NCBI GenBank assembly: GCA_016183145.1
Contig: JACPFE010000275.1
Span: forward strand, 1-11,696
Direction: 5' to 3'
Origin: Deltaproteobacteria bacterium
GTDB taxonomy: Bacteria; Desulfobacterota; Binatia; UBA9968
Length of the DNA stretch: 11,696 bases
The stretch's first letter is position 1, and each line of letters begins with the position of its first letter. The notes below the pieces were generated by a model that was given only the letters and a program-made list of their open reading frames with translations, was not told the origin of the DNA and ran no database searches. Positions 7,367 through 11,696 of this stretch are shown here, piece by piece. Both the position numbers and the translations under genes were made by a program.

Positions 7367-8308
7367 ATGAGTTTAGAAATCTTATCGGGCAGCGCCAACA
7401 GCGCTCTCGCAGAAAACATTGCGAAGAACCTCGGGGTGCGCTTCGATCAGCGGACGTTGGAGCGATTTCCCGATGGCGAATTGCATATTGAAATCCACGA
7501 AAGCATACGCGGTTGTGACGTTTATCTTATTCAGCCGACGTGTCCGCCCGTTGATGAGCACTTCTTCGAACTATTTCTCCTGGCCGATGCCTGCCGGCGC
7601 GCGGGAGCGACTCATTTGACAGCGGTGATTCCCTATTTCGGTTATGCGCGACAGGACCGTCGCGCCCATGGTCGCGAACCGGTGAGCACGCGGCTGGTCG
7701 CTGACCTGATCGCTGCCAGCTGCATAGAACGCGTGGTCGTAGTAGATTTTCACAGCCACGCCGTAGAAAGCGCGTTTGCGATTCCGGTAGAGCATGTGAG
7801 TGCCATCCCGATATTAGCGGACGCCATCCGACCGTCGGTGCACAAAGACGCCGTGGTCGTCTCCCCAGACCTTGGCGCCGTCAAGATGGCGGAACGTTAT
7901 GCGAAGCTTCTCGATTTGTCGGTCGCGATTATTCACAAAAGCAGAATTAGCGGCGCAGAGGTAACCGTTCAGCGTATCGTCGGCGATGTCCGCGACAGAG
8001 AAATAGTTGTCGTTGATGACATGATCACGACTGGCGCAACGATAGAGAAAGCGATCCTGGCTCTGCTCGAAGCCGGATGTTCGTCCTCAGGCATAAAGGT
8101 GGTGGCAAGCCACGGCCTATTTGTGGGCAACGCTGTCGATAGGCTAACAAGACTGCCGATCGAAAAGATCTACGTTTCTGACAGTGTGCCGGCGCCTGAA
8201 CGGTTTCCCCTGCCCATTCAGGTGTCGTCGTTAACCGCGCTCTTGGCGGAAACGATTCAGCGGCTTCATCGCCTGGAATCGCTGGGCGACGTCTTGGCGC
8301 ACGAATAG
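7367..8308 (+). CDS. prs: Ribose-phosphate pyrophosphokinase, divergent paralogue
   Basis: This 313-residue protein belongs to the PRPP synthetases, which transfer pyrophosphate from ATP to ribose 5-phosphate for nucleotide, His and Trp synthesis. Visible motifs are FPDGELHIEIHESIRG (34-49), IPYFGYARQDRR (88-99, the ATP-binding flexible region) and REPVSTRLVADLI. They are followed by DFHSHAVESAF at 127-137, in place of the usual DLHAxQIQGFF signature, IHKSRI with the conserved Lys191, and the PRPP loop VVVDDMITTGAT at 214-225. Length matches the family. The differences (PVDEHFFEL for PVNDxLMEL, the altered signature after the invariant His, GREPVSTRL for xREPISAKL) mark it as a divergent type, probably a second copy beside a canonical prs elsewhere. 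Phosphoribosyl-pyrophosphate chemistry is likely kept; allosteric control may differ. Confidence 0.9.
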   Translation: MSLEILSGSANSALAENIAKNLGVRFDQRTLERFPDGELHIEIHESIRGCDVYLIQPTCPPVDEHFFELFLLADACRRAGATHLTAVIPYFGYARQDRRAHGREPVSTRLVADLIAASCIERVVVVDFHSHAVESAFAIPVEHVSAIPILADAIRPSVHKDAVVVSPDLGAVKMAERYAKLLDLSVAIIHKSRISGAEVTVQRIVGDVRDREIVVVDDMITTGATIEKAILALLEAGCSSSGIKVVASHGLFVGNAVDRLTRLPIEKIYVSDSVPAPERFPLPIQVSSLTALLAETIQRLHRLESLGDVLAHE

Positions 8309-8425
8309 TCTGGGCCGTAAGATCCAAGTCCAGAGAGCCTTCAAAGGCTGACAGATTTGCGGTCGCAACATAGCCGATGATGCTCGCAGCAAGTACCTTA
8401 CGTGAGGAGCCAAGCCGATAAGAAT
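8309..8425. other. prs-capA spacer with hairpin
   Basis: This 117-nt spacer contains AGCCTT (8336-8341) and AAGGCT (8344-8349) separated by CA, a near-palindrome that can fold as a short hairpin 28 nt after the prs stop. No T-tract follows. AGGAG (8405-8409) is the best ribosome-binding-like sequence before the capA gene but lies 16 nt from ATG 8426. Confidence 0.35.
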
Positions 8426-9538
8426 ATGACGGGCCATGTGACTCTGTTCTTGTGCGGCGACGTAATGACTGGCCGCGGCATCGATCAAATCCTACCCTAC
8501 CCGGGAGACCCTACGCTTCACGAGCCATCCATCCGTGACGCAGCTGATTACGTAAAGCTCGCTGAACGATTCACTGGCGCGATACCCCGTCCTTGCCAAT
8601 TTGATTACATATGGGGCGATGCGCTGAAGCATTTACGGCAAGAAGCGCCGCAGGCAATTATCACAAACTTAGAAACCGCGATCACCCGCAGCGACACGCA
8701 CTGGCGCAACAAGGACGTTCACTACAAGATGAGTCCAGAGAATATCGGATGACTTACCAGCGCAGGAATCGACTGCTGCGTGCTTGCCAACAATCACATG
8801 CTCGACTGGGGAGTTGCGGGACTGGTCGATACGCTCGACACGCTTGATAAGGAAGGAATCAAACATGTTGGTGCGGGGCGCCACCTTCGCGAGGCGGAAC
8901 AACCTGTAATCTTACGCGCCGGAAAAGAAGCAAGGGTAATCGTGTTTAGCCTCGGCTCGACATCGAGTGGTATTCCAATCGAATGGTCGGCCAACGAGGA
9001 TCGGCCCGGTCTCAATGTGATTGAGAGCCGATCCGATGACGCGATTCGTTCAATCGCAAGGAAAATCACTGAGGTACAAAAAGAAGGCGATGTTGTCGTC
9101 GTCTCGATACACTGGGGAGGGAATTGGGGCTATAAAATTCCTCACTCCCAGAAGAAGCTTGCTCACCGCCTCGTTGACGAAACCGGAGTCGATATCGTAC
9201 ACGGCCATTCTTCGCACCATGTCAAAGCAATCGAAGTCTACAAAGAGCGCCTCATCCTCTATGGCTGCGGTGATTTTCTCAATGATTACGAGGGCATCAC
9301 CGGCTACGAAAGTTTCCGCGGCGATCTCGGCTTAATGTACTTCGCCGATATCAATCCTTCGACAGGCCAGCTTCTCGCGTTGCGGATGATCCCGACCCAA
9401 GTCCGCCGCTTTCGCATCAACCACGCCACTGCAGCTGACTCCAAGTGGCTTGAGGCTCTTCTCAATCGTGAAGGGAAACGCTTCGGCACAGCGGTACAGC
9501 GAAGTGCCGAAAACTTCATGACTCTCGTTTGGTCATAA
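8426..9538 (+). pseudogene. CapA-family (PGA_cap metallophosphatase fold) protein with in-frame TGA
   Basis: The frame from ATG 8426 to TAA 9538 spans 370 codons and encodes one continuous CapA-type protein, except for a TGA at 8750-8752 (codon 109). No frameshift is involved, because sequence on both sides is in the same frame. Family motifs lie on both sides: LFLCGDVMTGRG (7-18) and TNLETAI before the TGA, then LANNHMLDWG (120-129), VSIHWGGNW (about 227-235) and GHSSHH (260-265) after it. These are the metal-ligand motifs of the calcineurin-like PGA_cap fold, used in poly-gamma-glutamate synthesis and related envelope functions. The family usually has an uninterrupted 'NI..LtaAGID.c.LANNH' segment here, so one sense codon has become TGA. 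Either the gene is freshly inactivated, the base is a sequence error, or the codon is recoded. GTG 8780 could re-initiate a C-terminal piece but lacks a ribosome binding site and the first metal ligand. A GTG at 8402 is an alternative start. Confidence 0.8.
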
Positions 9539-9584
9539 AGCGTTGCAGATCATAAAGTTGAAATTTGTTGCAACAAACACAAGT
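9539..9584. repeat. Convergent intergenic spacer with 14-bp palindrome
   Basis: TTTGTTGCAACAAA at 9564-9577 is a perfect 14-bp palindrome between the ends of the convergent capA and redox genes. It lacks a loop and a T-tract, so it is not a classical terminator, though it may serve transcription ending from both sides or be a dimeric protein site. Confidence 0.4.
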
Positions 9585-10730
9585 TCATTGGGCCAGCCAC
9601 TCGGGAACCAGCACTAGAATCAGCCCCAGCGCCAGCATGACCACCCCGCTAACCAGTTTTAACCAGCGCCCGCCTTTTTCCTGAAGCCTTTGCCGGCTCA
9701 ATGTTACTATGGCAATGGCGAGCATCAAGCTGTCATCGGCCATGTAGGCCAGGTTATAGAGGGTCAAGTAAGCATAGTACCCCCACGCAGGTAAAGAATA
9801 GGCCGTGAGCACCCTCGTGTAGATCACCGGCAGACCGGCGGTGCACAAGAGTTCGACGGTATTCACGAGAATGGCCAGAACAACCACAGCCACGAGCGCG
9901 CCAACGAGATTTTCCGCCCGCAGCACGCGCCTCACATGATCGTAGATTTTCGGCTTGACCGCCGCCGGAATCCCCACCGAAGGGCCCCGACCGAAGGCAA
10001 AAAAATCCTTAACGTTTAGGATGCCGATTATCGCGGCGATAGCCCCGAGTAGGTTTTGCGTAATACGCGACGCGCCGAGCAGAAAAAACAAATTCAGCCA
10101 AGCCGCCATAAACGCGAAATAGGCCAGATCGCTCACGACGACAAACACCCCGCCGATCAAAAACATCTTTCTGCGATCCCGGAGATTGACCAGCATGGAC
10201 AGAAGAAACAGCAACACCCACATCGCACAAGGATTAAAGCCATCCAAGAGACCAAGGACAATCGTAAAAACCGGCAGCCCCAGCTCGCGCACGTTGAGCT
10301 GTCCGAGAAGGGGTACGGTAACGGCACCAGGGGTCGATGCACCATTACCGAAATCACGCTCCGTAGATCGTGGCGCTCGGTCGAGCAACGACTCGATCGC
10401 TTTGCCGGTTGTCTCGGCACTCGCAAAGCCAATGATGAGTTGACCACGGAGATAAAACGCTGGGACTCCGAAGGGCTGAATGTTGAACCCGTGCGCGAGC
10501 TCAGAAAGCTCTTGAAACGCTTCCGGGTCCTGAGAAATATCTCGCGTGCGAACTCGAATCTCAGGTTGGCGGCGCTGAAGATCTTGCAGAAACCGTTCCG
10601 CCGCTGCGCAATAAGGACAACCAGGGCGGACAAAAACTTCTATCTCGGCAGCAGGTGCGGCGGCCACAGCCAATGCCGCAAGGCCGAATCCCCAATAAAG
10701 AAGAATCAACCGACACACCCTCTTTGTCAT
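9585..10730 (-). CDS. Glutaredoxin-like domain fused to CcdA/DsbD-like membrane domain
   Basis: This 381-residue protein starts with a signal peptide or anchor (residues 1-28, hydrophobic LILLYWGFGLAALAVAAAPA). A glutaredoxin/thioredoxin-like domain follows with active site CPYC at 38-41 and cis-Pro at 90 (FGVP), placed outside the cytoplasmic membrane. After a linker (about 115-145), a membrane domain of about six to seven segments (150-380) carries Cys168 in GFNPCAMWVLL and Cys296 in VELLCTAGLP. This Cys pair is typical of CcdA/DsbD electron relays, which pass electrons from cytoplasmic thioredoxin to periplasmic dithiols. The N-terminal domain is probably the partner served by its own membrane module, inverted in order relative to the C-terminal thioredoxin of DsbD. 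It ends the minus-strand operon, 22 nt after the SagB-like gene, with a poor ribosome binding site that suggests coupling. The partner protein of the relay is unknown. Confidence 0.88.
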   Translation of the reverse strand: MTKRVCRLILLYWGFGLAALAVAAAPAAEIEVFVRPGCPYCAAAERFLQDLQRRQPEIRVRTRDISQDPEAFQELSELAHGFNIQPFGVPAFYLRGQLIIGFASAETTGKAIESLLDRAPRSTERDFGNGASTPGAVTVPLLGQLNVRELGLPVFTIVLGLLDGFNPCAMWVLLFLLSMLVNLRDRRKMFLIGGVFVVVSDLAYFAFMAAWLNLFFLLGASRITQNLLGAIAAIIGILNVKDFFAFGRGPSVGIPAAVKPKIYDHVRRVLRAENLVGALVAVVVLAILVNTVELLCTAGLPVIYTRVLTAYSLPAWGYYAYLTLYNLAYMADDSLMLAIAIVTLSRQRLQEKGGRWLKLVSGVVMLALGLILVLVPEWLAQ

Positions 10731-10752
10731 AAGCTGGGACCCGCTTCGCCGC

Positions 10753-11382
10753 TCATGGTTTGCCGACAGGGATCAAATAGAGCGGCGTTTCTTGTTTGCT
10801 CAGATTCAATAGCCGCTTCACTTTGCCGTCGTTGAACGCCCCGACGAGCACAGCGCCGAGACCAAGCGCGACCGCTTGGAGCAGCAAATTCTGCGCCGCA
10901 TGACCGGCTTCCATATGGGCGTAGCGAATACCGCGATCGCCGTACTTCGAGCTGATCCTTTCATAGACCGCCGATATGGCGAAGATGGCGGCAGCCTGCG
11001 TTATCGAAGTTTGGTCGAGAGCCGCGCGGGACAGTTCAAGGCGCATATCGGCCGTCAGCAGCGAAACCAACTCATGGCTGAGGAGATCGTACCTGTAGAC
11101 GCCGGCCAGCAGACCGTTGACTTTGCCTGCGATAATGTAAAGTTCCAGAGCATAGAGCCCACCGGCGGACGGCGCCGTCCGGTGTGCCTCCGGACCGGTT
11201 AAGCCTTGCGCAGCCCAGGCTAATTGTGAAACCTGTGACAACTCCAACGGCTGGGCAGTGAATTCTCTGATCGATCGCCGGGCGCACAGCACTTTCTCTA
11301 AGGAAACAGTGCTGTCCAATCGCGCCGCCGGCAATTTGATACTTGTCGCCGGCAATTCCATTTTTTGAGCTACAGTAGCCAT
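10753..11382 (-). CDS. SagB/ThcOx-type FMN nitroreductase family protein
   Basis: From ATG 11382 the product has 209 residues with the nitroreductase fold of the SagB/ThcOx group. RRSIREF (about residues 36-42) is the FMN-binding Arg/Ser segment, followed by LSQVSQLAWAAQGLTGPE, RTAPSAGGLYALELYIIAG and GVYRYD, then AGHAAQNLLLQAVALGLGAV and a C-terminal LYLIPVGKP. SagB and ThcOx members oxidise azolines in peptide natural products, but many stand-alone members like this one have no peptide cluster and an unknown substrate; none of the YcaO partners is visible here. No signal peptide is seen, so it is presumably cytosolic. GGAGG (11393-11389) lies 6 nt before ATG 11382, fixing this start over an in-frame TTG at 11388. 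The gene starts 2 nt after the archaemetzincin stop, so translation is probably coupled. Confidence 0.88.
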   Translation of the reverse strand: MATVAQKMELPATSIKLPAARLDSTVSLEKVLCARRSIREFTAQPLELSQVSQLAWAAQGLTGPEAHRTAPSAGGLYALELYIIAGKVNGLLAGVYRYDLLSHELVSLLTADMRLELSRAALDQTSITQAAAIFAISAVYERISSKYGDRGIRYAHMEAGHAAQNLLLQAVALGLGAVLVGAFNDGKVKRLLNLSKQETPLYLIPVGKP

Positions 11383-11384
11383 AA

Positions 11385-11696
11385 TCAACCTCCGTCCTGT
11401 TGCAAGAGTTGAATATTCCCACGACTCGCTTGAAATTTCTGTTCACATAATTCGCACCACTCGCTTCCTTTCCGGTCGGTGTCGCCGAGAGAATTACTAA
11501 AGTGCATGACGCAGCGTGGGTTTGCGCAGTGGGACAGGCCGAAGGTGTGCCCGAGCTCATGAACCGCCTCCTTCACGGCGCGCCGGCGAAAGGTTTCTTC
11601 GTCGGCGCCCGCCCGCAGACGGTAGAGCGAAATGACCGCGCACCTTCCCGGCGCGTCCGCCATGCCGAAAACGAACTTGAGGTTGTCCGCATAAAG
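11385..11696 (-). CDS. amzA: Archaemetzincin-type zinc metalloprotease (N-terminus beyond window)
   Basis: Only the C-terminal 103 codons are inside the window; the frame is open at the right edge (LYADNLKFVFGMADAPGR precedes the visible part). The zinc motif HELGHTFGLSHC, the following CVMHFSNSLGDTDRK and the closing CELC give the HExxHxxGxxH plus extra zinc-site cysteines that define archaemetzincins. These proteins bind a catalytic zinc through three His, with Glu as base, and a second structural zinc through the cysteines; peptidase activity is shown for few of them. The gene stops with TGA at 11387-11385, 2 nt before the SagB-like ATG, and its last codons contain that gene's ribosome binding site. 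An internal ATG at 11663 lies within the conserved domain and is unlikely to be the true start. Confidence 0.9.
   Translation of the reverse strand, partial: LYADNLKFVFGMADAPGRCAVISLYRLRAGADEETFRRRAVKEAVHELGHTFGLSHCANPRCVMHFSNSLGDTDRKGSEWCELCEQKFQASRGNIQLLQQDGG
11389..11393 (-). promoter_or_regulatory. Ribosome binding site of the SagB-like gene
   Basis: GGAGG, read on the minus strand, lies inside the last codons of the archaemetzincin gene, 6 nt before ATG 11382. It decides the start of the SagB-like gene and supports translational coupling across the TGA/ATG junction. Confidence 0.75.

Overview
The window is bacterial chromosomal DNA of moderate GC, dense in genes. It carries a primary sigma-70 factor, an ATP-dependent Lon protease, a PRPP synthetase and a periplasmic-type disulfide relay protein. 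This mix suggests a Gram-negative, deep-branching lineage of the kind formerly grouped with Deltaproteobacteria, or a neighbouring uncultivated phylum. That placement is an impression from protein style, not a phylogeny. I see no rRNA, tRNA, CRISPR array, insertion sequence or phage gene.

Left part, minus strand (1-2519): rpoD (2519-990) is followed downstream by a gene cut by the left window edge (779-1). The latter has the P-loop and signature motifs of the Clp1/Grc3 polynucleotide 5'-kinase family, which is best known from archaea and eukaryotes. A 9-bp inverted repeat lies between the two genes. The region upstream of rpoD (2520-2779) holds a long imperfect hairpin and, facing the other way, a plausible promoter.

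Middle, plus strand (2780-4375): a small uncharacterised gene, then a 61-codon remnant matching the start of large PLD-helicase proteins, a complete DUF72 (YecE-like) gene, and a small two-segment membrane protein. A gene-free stretch of about 450 bases (4376-4823) follows.

Housekeeping block, plus strand (4824-9538): lon, a divergent PRPP synthetase paralogue, and a CapA-type metallophosphatase-fold gene. The CapA frame is intact along its whole length except for one in-frame TGA at codon 109.

Right part, minus strand (9585-11696): a compact operon facing the capA gene. It reads archaemetzincin zinc protease (cut by the right edge), SagB/ThcOx-type nitroreductase, then a protein joining a glutaredoxin/thioredoxin-like CPYC domain to a CcdA/DsbD-like membrane domain. 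The first two genes are separated by 2 nt, and the ribosome binding site of the second lies inside the end of the first. The set suggests a joint proteolysis and redox function, but I know of no described system with this composition. The points most worth checking are the TGA in capA, the Clp1-type kinase next to rpoD, and this metzincin-SagB-redox operon.
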